From: Marchantia polymorpha subsp. ruderalis
Taxonomy: Eukaryota > Streptophyta > Marchantiopsida > Marchantiales > Marchantiaceae
DNA length: 64,000 nucleotides
Reading direction: 5' to 3'
Assembly (NCBI GenBank): GCA_037833965.1
Contig: AP031355.1
Location: 22,655,501-22,719,500, forward strand
Shown in pieces: positions 34,394-47,166 of this stretch. Both the position numbers and the translations under genes were made by a program. Numbering within the stretch: position 1 is the stretch's first letter; every line of letters begins with the position of its first letter. The notes under the pieces are model-generated. The model was not told the origin of the DNA. It ran no database searches and worked only from the letters and a program-made list of their open reading frames with translations.

Positions 34394-34721
34394 GTTATGA
34401 GACCGGATTAACTCCGGAAAAAGTTACTGGTTCCTGACTCCGCACCACTACCAACTCTGAACCACACCGGTTTGCAAATAATATCTGCCGTGATGAATTC
34501 ATTGCGTATTGTATTCGAGTGATAGAAATGTTTGCCATGATTGAAACATCAGTTCAAAGAATTCGTACCATGGAGATATCGACGTGCTCAACTACAAATC
34601 AGGCATAATACATTAAGTAAAAAATGTACAATTTACTAAATAACTTAACGTCTTGAAACTTTCTTGAGAGATTTACTTTAATATCGTGATAGAAGACTCC
34701 GATATTAATCTCTACGCATAA
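34394..34721. other. 3' flank of the TMEM205-like gene
   Basis: AT-rich, no recognised gene. Probably includes the 3' UTR of the minus-strand gene. Confidence 0.4.
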
Positions 34722-36603
34722 CTAAAGTAAAAGTCTGCTAGAGACGTAGGTAGCGTGTACAACAAGCGACAAGAATGAGAACAAATTAAGCAGTGAGGAG
34801 ATTCCATGTGCAGCAAAAAATTTCTTGTTTATCGCTTGCAACTTGGGGCCAGCCTTCTCGATCTCAGCCTTCTTTGAGACTCCTGGCTCTGTACCAATAC
34901 CTTCCTCTCTCTCCACTTTATGCCTTTCCCGCATAAGCTGTACACAAACATAGGTAAGGAGAACGACTTTCAAAAATCTGAAGATCCTCACACAAAACAC
35001 AATGTTACAACTGCACAGGCCCCAAAATGAAATCCACACGACTTTCACTGGGCGTTCATGACCCAGCGATCTTAACTAAAACTCTTGTAATTTCACACAG
35101 AAGACTGTACACGTAACATCGTGGCGTAGGAAAGTTAGTAAATTTCAGAAATACACGAAGTAGAAGAACTCAAGTACCTGAGTGGTAATTGGCTCCATCA
35201 CGAGCAAATTTGCAAGAGTGAAAGAAAGTGACACGCCTAGAGATACAAACTGAGCCTTCTCCCATATACTTGAGACGAACCATGGACGTAGTATAGCCAT
35301 CACACCGACGCAAGTGGCCATGCAAGTCGATGTCAATCTAAAGTACGCTGGGAACATCTTTGCTTGCAAGTTTCCAAATTGATGCCTGGGAAGGTGCCTG
35401 CAAGAAAGACCATAACAAAAATCGTAACTACTCATGTGTCGATGAATGAGGCTGTTACTTCATGAGTAATTTGAATGCAACTCAAGCATCCTTCAGATGC
35501 ATTATGTTACAAAGCAGCTTGGTTTCTATCTCACGTTGCAGAGATGACTATTTCGTCACTCTACAGAAGTAACATACAAACAACATGGTCCTCATCTCAA
35601 GGGTCGTAATCCGGCTATTACAAAATATTACCCCGCAGCTTCTCTTTTAGATAAATTTCTCGCGAAAATTATAACATTTTCAAGTGTATAGGGCAATGTT
35701 GGTCTGTATATATTCCTGCTCTCTTGTATCTAGTCTCAGCCTTTCCACCTGATCATTGTGATCAAGTGCAGTATCAAAGTCTCCAATGAGGTAATTCAGG
35801 AATAACTAAACCTGATTTGTACCACATTAGAACAAAAACCCCAATTCCCCACCGCTTTCACATTTGTTTCTTCAATGTCTTGATCCAGAACCGTAGGGAC
35901 AGACAGAACATACTCCATAGATAGCCTTAGTGCGCACTACGCATAAAAACGATCTTTGATACCACGATGGTAGAAATCGAATGTAAACTTAGACCACTGT
36001 ATTTAGATTTTCTTTTCAACCTCTCCAGACTTCGGAATTGGGAAAGAACCCCAGACGCATTAATTGCTCATTTTTCTCAATTGCAAGGCCGCAATATACT
36101 CTCTCTCTCTCTCTAAGGAAGGTGTAGTTGCAGGGCAAAGAGAGACCAAAAGCGGAATTTTCGTCCTCTCCCGTGAGAACTTGCTTGAGATTGGCCAAAC
36201 GACAGTTACACAAGCATACACATAACTTATGGCACAAAGGTTCGGACTCATACTTGAACATGATGATACCGCCGATAAAGGTAACCCACAAGGCCGTGCC
36301 GAAGGCGGTGGCAAAACTAATCAAATGCAAAAATCGCAGCAGCGTGGTGAGAGTCCACATATCGCTGACTCCCGAGGTCAGCTGGAGTTTCTTCGCGACC
36401 GGATCGGGGCAGCACGCCAACCCTGTCGCAACGAGCGACAGAACGGTGACGACGGCATTATTCACCGACGCGGCTCCCATCGCTCGGGCTGCCGCTCCTC
36501 GATCGGCAAACAAAATTGCCCGGCAAGAATGGAAATCGCCTCTCTCTGCTTCCAATCTCCGTCCGGCTTCGCCTTTCTTCCTCGTCGCCCACTGACAGGC
36601 CAA
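34722..36603 (-). CDS. TMEM205-like multi-pass membrane protein
   Basis: Three minus-strand exons: 36603-36254, 35397-35178 and 34937-34722. They join at GTATGAG..TTGCAG (phase 2) and GTACTTG..TACAG (phase 0) and encode about 261 residues. Exon 1 carries LLRFLHLISFATAFGTALWV, a hallmark of the TMEM205/DUF4149 family. Exon 2 begins KHLPRHQFGNLQAKMFPAYF, another family block, with two further hydrophobic segments and LLVMEPITTQ. Exon 3 supplies a charged ERHKVEREEG loop and a last membrane helix (HGISSLLNLFSFLSLVVHAT). About five hydrophobic segments in total. An internal ATG at 36480 (GCGATGG context) is a plausible alternative start that drops an Arg-rich 41-residue extension. The family's biochemical role in plants is unclear; animal TMEM205 is linked to membrane trafficking of drugs. 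All splice sites and frames look intact. Confidence 0.85.
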
Positions 36604-39600
36604 TGATGCAACTCACCTCTCGACAGAAGGCTTCGAGAGGAAACGAGCGAGACGATCACCGGGCGCTCGCTCGTTAGACGCGCATGATGTTGAGCCGCTC
36701 GATGTTGCTTCGCTGGGCTCCTCCATGGAGCCTAGTCATGCGCGGCCTCGACTAACTCAACCCTTCACCCGTCACTGCAGTGGGTTACCACTCTGCCTCT
36801 GACTTACTGCAGCCTGTGATACCGGTTACCGCCGACTGTTTCCAGGCCTTCAACTACTCTATCTATACCGCTAGTCATGCTCGTCTGAGCTCAGAATTCA
36901 AGGTAGGATACAAAATAAGTACGACTAAATGAAGTTTCATTTTACATCAATAGACCTCTATGTAATTCATGAGCCTGGACAGTAATAATATGAACATGAT
37001 TAAAATAAAAACTAACCCTTGTTCCTTGAAAGATTGTTGTGAATGGTTTAAGTGATGAGGAAAAGTCCAATTAAGTTTAGATTGGTTTTGTGAAAGTTTT
37101 GGATTTTTTTGAGAACCATAAGCAAAAGTTTACTTTATCACAAAGGATTCTCGTTCCAAACCAGAGTCTGCATTCATATTCCTCGGATTTCTAAACTTCC
37201 GCAGAATGTGCAATAATAAGGAAGACGAATGCAGAAGAACTGAACAATAGTAAGCACGACCTCAATGAAGCCGTCATGTGGTTTTTTGTATGTAGGATAT
37301 CTAATCAGGTGATCTGCTCTGTAGTATAGCCACATTTGAAGCACATGGCTTGTAATTTGTTTAATAATGTGAGTATATCAAGAAACATCAGACGCCATGC
37401 TTTACATTCACAAATCTATATATTTCGACTGTCTTTATTAGTTTCTAAAATTTCACAGTTAAATTCTAATGTTACAATTCACAATTGAAAAGACAAAACA
37501 TTACAATATGTTCAATGTGCATAGTAAGTTTTCAAAAAGAATAGGAATACTCCCTACAAAATAAGGATAAGATTACCGAAGATAAACTCTGGGTAACCTG
37601 AAGTAAATACATTAAATAGAAATAAACATGAAGGTGCATAATTAACAAAGCTTGAATCCAAGCTTACTCATGGTCAAATTTTATGTTAGAAGATTGAATT
37701 ATAAATTTTATATTGCCTACAATACTCTTTTAGGAAAAAGTGTTCATTTTATGATATGTTTAATCTGTGGTTTGAGAAGTAACTTTGGGTAGCCTTGAAG
37801 GATCATTGAAGCACTAAGTTGGAGGATTCTACTTGCCTTTTGAAGCTTTGCTTTTACTTTTTCCATCTTTCTGATAGCCTATACTAGAGGTCCGAGTGAA
37901 TAGTGGAACTACTCATGTGGCAGCTTCAGATCTAGAGAAGGTTTGATGGTTCTGGAGATACACATTTGATAAAATTTCCAAAGAAGCAGAAGAACCAAGT
38001 CAGAGATTGGTTGGTCAAAGTTTGTGAGCACAACAAAACAAACTCTTGATCAAAAAGATCTGAAACCATTAGAAGCAAAGATCTCATTGTTGTGAATGGG
38101 TGTCAAGATTCTTCGATCTTTACTAAGCTGTACGTTGCAGAGCATAAACCACACTTGACGGACGGTTCTAAATCATATTGAAGGAATTACCTAGTGTTGA
38201 GAATGTGATAAAGCATTACACGTCTCTATTAGATGTATATAGAACAGATGGCAGAAAGTTGTCAGGGGGCTTAGACGGAAACTTCTTTATAGTTGAAAAT
38301 GAAGTACCAATTATATAAAATTATCCACATGTTTGTCAGCGATGAGAATAATCATAGAGTACAAAAACTAATTTTATCATTAGCTTATTCTATCCAGTTG
38401 TTATTCCTTGCAACTAACATGTTCATAATTCTTCATCAAGAATGAATATGGATTTCATAAAAAACCTTAAGATATTAAGATATATATTTAAATGAAGAAT
38501 TATTTTCATTTTCACATCATTTTTTTGGTCATTTAAGCCCTAATTTTGCATTTTAAATATGGAATTTAGGTAGTTTGCATAGATTGTCATTAGACGTGTA
38601 TAAAAAAATTAATTTTTTTATGCATCCTATATACCCAATTTTTATATTAATAAAAGAAATTCACAAACATTTATTGTCAAAATGATGTATGACATAAGTT
38701 ACTTAGAAAATATATACATCTCATGAAGTTTAATCTAAATGCATAACATATCAAAATAAAAATCGATTGTATAGATTTGTATGACCACTACCTACTCTTC
38801 TTCTGCATTGAGTTGTGACGACCATGCTGATGGTTATCCTTGTTTCTGTTGCTCCTCTTTTGACATTAGAAATTTAAACTTTGATCTTTAAACGAAGACC
38901 ATTGCATGGTCACTACCTTTAGAAGCCAGTGGCCTACTGTTGGAAACACAGTTCTTAACTTGTTGTCTTCTTTGCAGTAAAACCCATATACAAAGCGCAA
39001 TTAAAATATTAAACTGAAGCTTATCATCCCATGAAATCCACCAGATTCTATGTCTTTGAACAAACCCAGAGACTGCAGCGAATTACGATATACATTATTC
39101 CGCGGATGATGACCAGAGGACCCTTCAGGCCACCCACATGCCTGATGACAAACCCAACAGTCTGACGTGGGTCAATAACGTTGACTGCTGGCAGTTCTAA
39201 ACCACATCTCCTCCAGACAACCATTAATCGAAAGCATTCTTAAGTCAATTGACAATGAAATTTCCTGTTAACCATCAGACCCTAAAGTATAACCCCATGC
39301 TGCGCGAAAACCTAATCCAGGCCTGATGAAGTCTTTTTCTTACAAGATATATCAGACCCAAGAAAATCAAGTAAACAACTCCTTGACTGTTGGGAAAAAA
39401 ATTTTGAGTACAACGTATGATTATCACAACGTATGGAAAACTAGCTTTCACGCATGTGAATCAAATACACTCCTCCTCGGACTCTAGATGATACTCTTTT
39501 ACTTTCTTTTCACATCCAATTCTGGTACCCAACATACTAAGCATTCATTTGAATACTCCTTGGTTAAAAAATCCCCGGAAGAACATGCTGCACAGTGTAA

Positions 39601-40799
39601 ATTGTGGTAGAATGACCCATGATTATTTGAAATTCTTTCTAAATTACTCAAAAGTGTATCTCATCTCTAGTATTGAGAAGATATATCTATAACTGAAAAT
39701 TGAAACTATTATACTATTATATTTCAAATATCAACTTGAATCTCTTAATTTGTGGAGTTTGAATAGAAAACTTACCCTTTTATGTGAAACTAAAAACCTA
39801 AGAAACAATTTGACAATTGTCAATAAATGAAATAGAGTAAAAATAAAAATATAAAGATAAAAATTTATGAAAGGGATTCTATATGGACAGTGTACATATT
39901 CAAGTAACTTTTTTATACTGAAAGTTTAAAAGCTAAATTTTTTTATGTTGTCTATTCGTGATAAATTCTTATAAAATTTCTGATTAATTTTATTCCATAT
40001 CACATAAAAAATTTTCACAAGGATGATCAAGAAAAATAAATTTAAGCATAGATAAAAAATAATGATAAAGAAACGACCTCATGAAAATTATAATGACAGA
40101 TAATCATTTAATATCTGATTATATCATAATCTTATATATGTTTCACAACATAGATGACAAAAAAATAAGCAAGTATTCATCAGGTGTTTTACTTCAAAAT
40201 AATAAACATACATCATATCATGTTGATGTAGGATAAAATCTAAACCTTTTATTTCAACTCTTATAGAATTAATATTTCAAAAATTTATATATCATATTGT
40301 AATTATACATGATGCGAGATACCTTATGTTTGATCAAATTCATGACTTTTATCAAGTTCAAAACTTATATTGTAATATATTATATCAATTTGCATAATAA
40401 TATAAGCATTTGATATTGAGAATCTACGGCCAAAATTTTTCAATAGAATAATTGTTTGAAGAGGTCAAAAAGGTCAAAAAATCTATTTCCCACTATGCTT
40501 CGTTGAGTTTTGCATGCATGTTTCTGGTTTTATGATGTTATTTAAGTAGGTCATACTACTATTGAAAATCCTAAGTCATATTGGTCAAAAAATATTTTGA
40601 TTCATCATAATTTTTTACAAAATTATGATGTATGTTTTTTACTTTGTATTTACTCTACATTTGCAACTAGCAATGACTTTAGTGAGTGTGTGATCAGTAT
40701 CATAAAAAAAACTTTACAATATATGAGATTCAGAGTATGATATATAATACAATAGCTCTTAATATAATCTTTCAATCATCAAAGCATTTTCTGTTTCGG
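36604..40799. other. Long interval without a recognised gene
   Basis: The first ~280 bases are GC-rich and probably contain the promoter of the minus-strand TMEM205-like gene. From about 36900 on it is AT-rich with no long frames, especially 39600-40700. No element ends were identified. Confidence 0.45.
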
Positions 40800-41036
40800 T
40801 TAATTCTATATTGGAAGGAACCTTCTAATCATGGTCGTCTGTACTTGGTTGGGACTGTGGTATTTAAATCCCAAGTCACTCGTCTGTTCGATCCTTGGAA
40901 CATATTTTATCAAAGTTCATTATACTTTGCCCGTGGACGTAGCCCTTGATGGGTGAATCATGTACTCTTGTGTACTTGTCTTGTGTACTCTTGAGTGTTT
41001 ATGTAATTGTCATTTGTCGGTAATTCTCCTTCAGAA
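40800..41036 (+). repeat. Probable 5' LTR (3' part) of the copia relic
   Basis: Matches 46960-47166, including GTATTTAAA(T/C)CCCAAGTC (TATA-like), GTGGACGTA and TGTCTTGTGTAC(T/A)CTTGAGTGTT, ending GGTAATTCT..TTCAGAA. The match fades upstream of 40800, so the left LTR is truncated or diverged there. Confidence 0.6.
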
Positions 41037-41038
41037 AG

Positions 41039-41054
41039 TGTTATCAAAGTTGGG
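41039..41054 (+). other. Degenerate primer-binding site of the copia relic
   Basis: TGTTATCAAAGTTGGG follows the LTR by two bases and resembles the tRNA-iMet site TGGTATCAGAGC with three or four changes. Confidence 0.5.
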
Positions 41055-42600
41055 AAGAATGTTAGTGTGAGTATCTTGCTTTTGCTTTTAGACAGGGGGT
41101 TTGCACTGATTTGCTGTCTGATGCTAGTGATCGCCAGTTATTTAGCGATACAAGTTTTCCTGGTGGGAACTTATAGTGAGGAACTTTACTACCTTTGTCG
41201 AGTTGTTTAATACTTTTGCTGACAAGACGACGTTTTGTTGTTGGAACCAAAAAAAGAAATCTTTGAGTCCAAGCAATTGCCTTAGTGGAGCCAAAGTAAT
41301 ATACATAGTGGTGATTTGAAGATGACAAAACAGTCGTAGTTGTTTGGAATGTAACCGTCCTCAAATTTTTTTACCCTAGACAAGACAAATAGTGGTGCAT
41401 AAGTACCGCGGTCATGTGCCAAAACACGCCGAGTGCAAAGATTATTCGCAGCGATGTGGCAGGTCCGATGCTGTAAGACCAGATATTGCATGTGTAAAAT
41501 AAAACTAGAATTTGCTAAGGAGTGAATCATGGTTAGGATAGTTATGACTAAATCTAGTTGATTATGACTAAGTCTAGCTAGTTTAGCTATGATGTCTATA
41601 CTTGGCGGAATAACTAGAGAAGTTCTAGAAGATTTGAGTGAGCACTTCTATTTTGTCTTGTAGAAAAGTTTAGATACCAAGAGAAAAGACTTTTTGACTT
41701 CATGTTTAGTTTTGATTGGTTTGACTAAAGTAAGTAGTACTCCATTGGTTAGACTAAGTCTAATGTTGACTTAGTGGAAAGTGAAAGTTCTAGAAGTTGG
41801 AAAGGCACAAATGGCATGTCGCCATCTCAATCTAGAGATTAGTATACATGTAGAAGGTTTAGTAGGCCGATAGCATGTTGCCACATATTGATAACTAGTC
41901 AACCTTACTATGGTTTATCTTTGTAAAAGTATGTTAGATAGGAATTACCATTTGTTACTATGGTAAATTCTCAAGTAGTATATATAGAGAGGTAGGGATG
42001 AGACTCTAAAGCAAGTTTGGAGAGTTCATATGTAGAGACTTGTTTCATATATGAAAGAGTGACAAATTTTCAGTACCTTTGAGTGTCGATGTGTGTGTGA
42101 GTTGGAGTGATACCTTGAGAGATTGTGTGAGAGTGTGTTTGGGTTATGAGTATGAGGAGAAATCTTAGTCTTCTAGAACCATGATGAGCTATCGAAAAGC
42201 CATCTGAAGTAAACCTCAGTGAGAGTCAGCCCGGAGGTTGCAATGCCAAGGACATATTGAAGTTGTGCATTCATTGATAGTTTTGAATCAAAATTTTGTT
42301 GTAGTTTAATTCCTTTAATTAGTGTGGTTAATGATGAGCTCAACCTCATGGCCTGTTATCGTCACATGTTAATGATTGGATTGAATTCATAAAGCTAAAT
42401 TTGAGTGCTAAGCGCAAGGTGATGGGTAGCCCTTGACAAATTTTTTGAGAAATTGAGAAACTTCAATATATTTCTTGAGAAATTTTGATTGAGAATTAAC
42501 AAAGGTAGGTAGCAAGCCGAATCGAATTGGATACAATCAAGGCAAAAAATCAATCAACGGGAAATTTCAACGAGGAGGTGAACTAGAATCAACTTAAGAA
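41055..42600 (+). other. Leader region of the copia relic, possibly with a second LTR fragment
   Basis: An unusually long 1.5-kb gap before gag. It contains repeated ATGACTAA(A/G)TCTAG words near 41545-41580 and a TATA-like AGTATATATAGAGAG at 41978-41992 followed by LTR-like sequence. This suggests an inserted solo LTR, but no matching second copy was found. Confidence 0.35.
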
Positions 42601-42629
42601 ATCAAGAGGAGCAAAAGGTCGATGAACGG

Positions 42630-45600
42630 GTAGCGCAAGGAACAATTTGATCAATTTTTTGATCAAATCGACAAGACATGGAGCAAGACTGGTCGAAGGA
42701 TCTAGTTATGAGATCATCAAATTTTATGGATGCGGAGATTATTTGTTTTGGAAAAGTGAGATCAAGGGAATGTTGAAGGCCATGAATCTTGATATGTTGT
42801 TGAGGAAAAAACCCGATATACTCAGCAATATCCAGTGGAAGAATCTGCAAGAACTGACAGTGTACTTCGTTCTACTAGGTGGACGAGTATCACAAGATAA
42901 CCGTACTATTTGAGTCTCTAAAACGACAATTTCATCACATGAAATTGTCAAATAGGTTGTATACTCACTTGAAGCTAATGATCTTCAGGATGAAAGATTT
43001 TAAAACAAACATCCAACATCACATCAACGCTTTTGATGATCTTGTAATAGATCTTGAAAATTTTGGCAAGAAGATATCAGATGAGATGAAGGTTCTTTGT
43101 CTTTTCAGCTCGCAACTACATCGTATCAGATGCTATTACATATATTTGTCCATTGTGATAGTAAGATCATCATGTACGACGAGATTGTAAGTGCTCTTTT
43201 GACAGATGAACTTCAGCAGAAGATGATGTTTTCATCTCATCAATTTAGTTCTTCCGGGACGACAATGAACGTGATTCGAGGTCGAACACGTTCGAAGAAC
43301 ATCAAGGATGAGAAACGTGATGGATTCAAAGGAAGATTTAAATATATGTGTAAGACCTTGAGAGTAAGATGGTAATCTATTGACGATGTGGCAAGAGTGG
43401 CCACGTCAAAAAAAACTACGAGGTGAAGGAGATCAAAGTTGCTATTCCCTCTCTGTTGGCAAGTGAGATAGAACATTTTGACCCCAAGGAGTATGACTTG
43501 CTAGAGTATGGCCTATGATGTTGGAATTATGTCCTAAGCAATTCACCGAACATTGTTTGTGACGTATGAATTATTGATGATGCTTGTTCTTATCGCATAT
43601 GTTACATTACAAAGTTCTTTTGTACTTTCTCAAGATCAGACGTATCAGTATTTATGGCAAATGATCAATCTTGTAGGATTGAAGGTGTAGCATTTGTGAA
43701 GATTTGTATGTTTGATAAGGTCAAACATACACTAACCGAAGTTAAGTTTATTCATGACATGAAAAAGAATTTAATCTCTCCTTGTATGTTAGACTCACAA
43801 GACCTAAAGTGGAATTCTAAGAAATGTGTGTTAGACATTAATCACGTGATAGTATATTACTTCAAAAACACAAGTACAATAATCAGTACATGATAGAGAT
43901 CAATACCATCAAGGAATAATTCACTTTACCGGATTTTGAGTTGAAATCTGTCATGTATGACAATCTAGGTGATGACACATGAGTGACAGATACATGTTCA
44001 TCCTTGATGAGAGAAAATTGTTACCTAGTTTGAGTAAAGTTGACTTGACATTTTGCGAACATTGTATCATGGACAAGTAGCACATGTAAGACTTTGATGT
44101 TGGAATTCATAGTTCCAATGAGTTACTTGAATAAACATAGTGAATTGTGGGAATATTTTTCATATGTATCATTTATTGATAATTACTCAAGGTATGTGTG
44201 AAGTTATTTCCTCACATACAAATCTGAGTCATTTACAATTTTCAAAAGTTGGCGGGTTCAAGTTGAAACTTAGACGGGACACAAGGTGGGATATTTGTGT
44301 ATGAATTATTGCGGATATATACTTATAAGGATTTTCATAGTTAGTGCAAAGAGTTGGAAATTACTTGCCATCTCACCACGGTTTATACTCCGCAACACAA
44401 TGTTTTTTTTCAGAGTCACAATCTAACAATGTTGATGAAAGTATAAAATATATTGAACTAATCAGGTTTACCACGTGAATTTTGAGCCAAAGCTATCGAC
44501 ACCGTAGTTTATTTGATATAACTTTCTCCTTCTAGTGAGATCAATTTCTTCACATCGTTTGAATTGAAACACAAACACATGGCTGATTATATTTGTTTAA
44601 GAATTTCTTGTTGTACAGTTTATTCTTTCATACCCAAACAAAAGAGTACTAAGTTAGATACTACATTCAAAAAGTGTCATTTTCTTGAAAATGCTAATGG
44701 TGTGAAAGATTACAAGCTATAATATCCAATAGCTTGTAAGATTATTCTCATTGGAGATGTTATTTTTTATGAATCTATATACTTCAAAGAGATAGAGTTC
44801 TCAAGCTCCCCATACTGACAAGGAAAAATCTTCCCCCACGGATGTTGTTGAGGAGGAGTCTTCATTCAGATATGTTGTTGAAGGAGAATTTGATCATTAT
44901 GTGATTAATGATTCAACATGAGAAGGAGCACCAATATATGTGAAACAAGTTCTTGACAAACAAACATGAACTAGAATAGTAGATTATCGTTGGTGAGACT
45001 CGCGTATTTGCACCACACAATAGAGATCAACTAGATTCTTCTACTAGAAGATTAACGAATTGGGCTAGTCAAATTTGATGAATAGGTTAATTTCTTTATT
45101 TTCAAAGATCTTGACAATGATACAAATGATGGTGATGGCACTGCATTGATTTTTGAAAAGAAAACACTTCTTTGTACATGGAAGCTCAAGCTTCGGTTAA
45201 TAAGTTTGAGGGAAATACTACTATGAATCATGACATGCAGTCGCTGATTGATAACAAAAATTGGTAGTTGGTTGAGCTTTCTAGGGATCAAGCTTTGATC
45301 GCAAATAGGTGTATAAGCTAAAGGACAATCCAACAGGTGTCAAGGCGAGAATTTTCAAAGCCAGGTTGATGATTAAAGATTTCACACGCGAGAAAGTTGT
45401 GTGGACTACAATGAAGTTTTCTCACCTGTAATGAAGTATGCTTTAGGTGAAAATGCTATGTGTCTGGTATGTGCATTGGTTGCAATATTTAGTTTTGTTA
45501 TGGATCAGATGTATGTGGTTACAACAATTATCTATGGACATTTAGAGTAGGAGATCTACATGAGTCAACCATATGGCTTTGAAGTGAAAGTTCAAGAAAA

Positions 45601-46760
45601 GTTGGTTTGTAGATTGGTGAAATCACTTTATGTTCTGAAGCAAGCTTCTAGGTAGTGGATACATGCTTTGACGAGATTTTTCAAGATTTTTCACGTCACA
45701 AGATTTTTCACGGAGTGCGTATGATCCTTGTGTATACATAAAGAAGGTGAATGATAAGATTTTCAATCTTATTATTCTAGTACTCTACGTAGTGGACATG
45801 TTCATCTTGGCAAAAAAAGAATCCGACGTTGACAAATGCAAGAACCAGTTGAAGTCTGCATTTAAAATGAAATATTTGGGGAAATCAAAGAGTATCTTAG
45901 GAATATATACTCATAGGAATTTGGTGGAAAAAAGTTTATGGTTGAATAAGTGCAAGTATATTTGACTTGTATTTGACAAGTTCAACATGACTGACTCCAA
46001 AGGAGTATGGAGTACTTTCGTAGCACCTCTCAGATTTTTCGTAATGCAATATACTGATAATACCATTCAGAAAGGAAAAATGTCATGTGTTTCCTATGAA
46101 CAATCTATGAATAGCCTCATGTAAATGATAGGTGCACGAAGCTTGATATTGCTCTAGCGATGGGCAAAATGAGCATGTACATGTGAAATCAAAGTAAGGT
46201 TCATTGAAAAGTAGTGAAATGTATTATCAGATATCTAAAGAGTACTAAGGATTATGGTAAACTGTTTGATGATTCATTAGACAATGCTAAACTCTTGTTA
46301 TGCTATGTTGAGGCTAACCACAAACATGATCTGGATCAGAGAAAATCTACGATTGGTTATGTGTTTACACTTGATGGTGAAAACATTAGTTGGAGATCTA
46401 TCTTGCAGAAGTGTATATCTCAATTTACAATAGAAGCTGAGTATGTGGTGGCAGCAAAAGCGGCAAAAGAAACTATTTGGTTAAAGTGATTTATCACAAA
46501 AATGGGAATGAAATAGAATGCAATAAATATTCATTGTGATAGCCATAGTACTTTACATTTGGCTGCGAATGAGGTTATGAACAGCAAAATGAAACACATT
46601 GACATCAAATATCATTTTATTAAACAAATAGTGTATGATAAAAAGATTGAACTAATCAAGATAGATAGTAAATTCAATCCACTTGATGGGTTGATCAAAA
46701 TTATTACTTTGGAGATTTTCAGACAACATTGAGAAACTATGTAGATTTTGCTTGGGAGGT
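42630..46760 (+). mobile_element. Decayed Ty1/copia retrotransposon coding region
   Basis: Many stops and shifts, but the domain order is clear. Gag-like text spans 42647-43190 (YEIIKFYGCGDYLFWKSEIK; LEVxFxSL-type FESLKRQFHHMKLSNRLYTH). A damaged zinc knuckle RCGKSGHVKKNY is near 43390-43425. The protease-integrase linker region is at 43654-43893 (VKHTLTEVKFIHDMKKNLIS). Integrase FIDNYSRYV lies near 44170-44200. Reverse transcriptase is at 45340-45965, with YVVD where the family has the catalytic YVDD. RNase H is at 46214-46489 (STIGYVFTLDGENISWRS, TIEAEYVVAAKAAKE), and a C-terminal KHIDIKYHFI lies near 46590. The missing aspartate and numerous stops make it dead. Confidence 0.85.
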
Positions 46761-46959
46761 ACAGGTAGAGTTTTCTAATAATCTCTTTATATTATTACTC
46801 TATCTTGTTAAGGTTACGATTTAGTTCTAGTTAACTCTAGTTATAAAGAAAATACTTGTGTTAGATTTTTTTCTAAAACTGTCCGCGAAATAATTATATA
46901 GATTATAGAGTTTACTAGTACCTCAACATAAATTAATAGGAAGATTGTTGCAATTGACT

Positions 46960-47166
46960 CTATATTCAAAGTAACACTCTAATCATAATCGTCTATAGTC
47001 GATAGGACTTGGGTATTTAAACCCCAAGTCGTTCGTTTGTTTACCCCAAGTTCATTTAATTTGCTTGTGGACGTACATGACAGTGTGAACTGCGTACTTG
47101 TGTGTATTTGTCTTGTGTACACTTGAGTGTTGATGTCACTTGTTGGTAATTCTAGTTCAGAATTTT
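46960..47166 (+). repeat. Probable 3' LTR (3' part) of the copia relic
   Basis: Pairs with 40800-41036. The LTR probably starts nearer 46766, just after the purine-rich CTTGGGAGG, but that first part has no match on the left side. Confidence 0.55.

Noticed and set aside
36060-36606. Several frames on both strands over TMEM205-like exon 1
   Set aside because: Only the minus frame 36603-36016 carries the family motif and splices in phase to exon 2.
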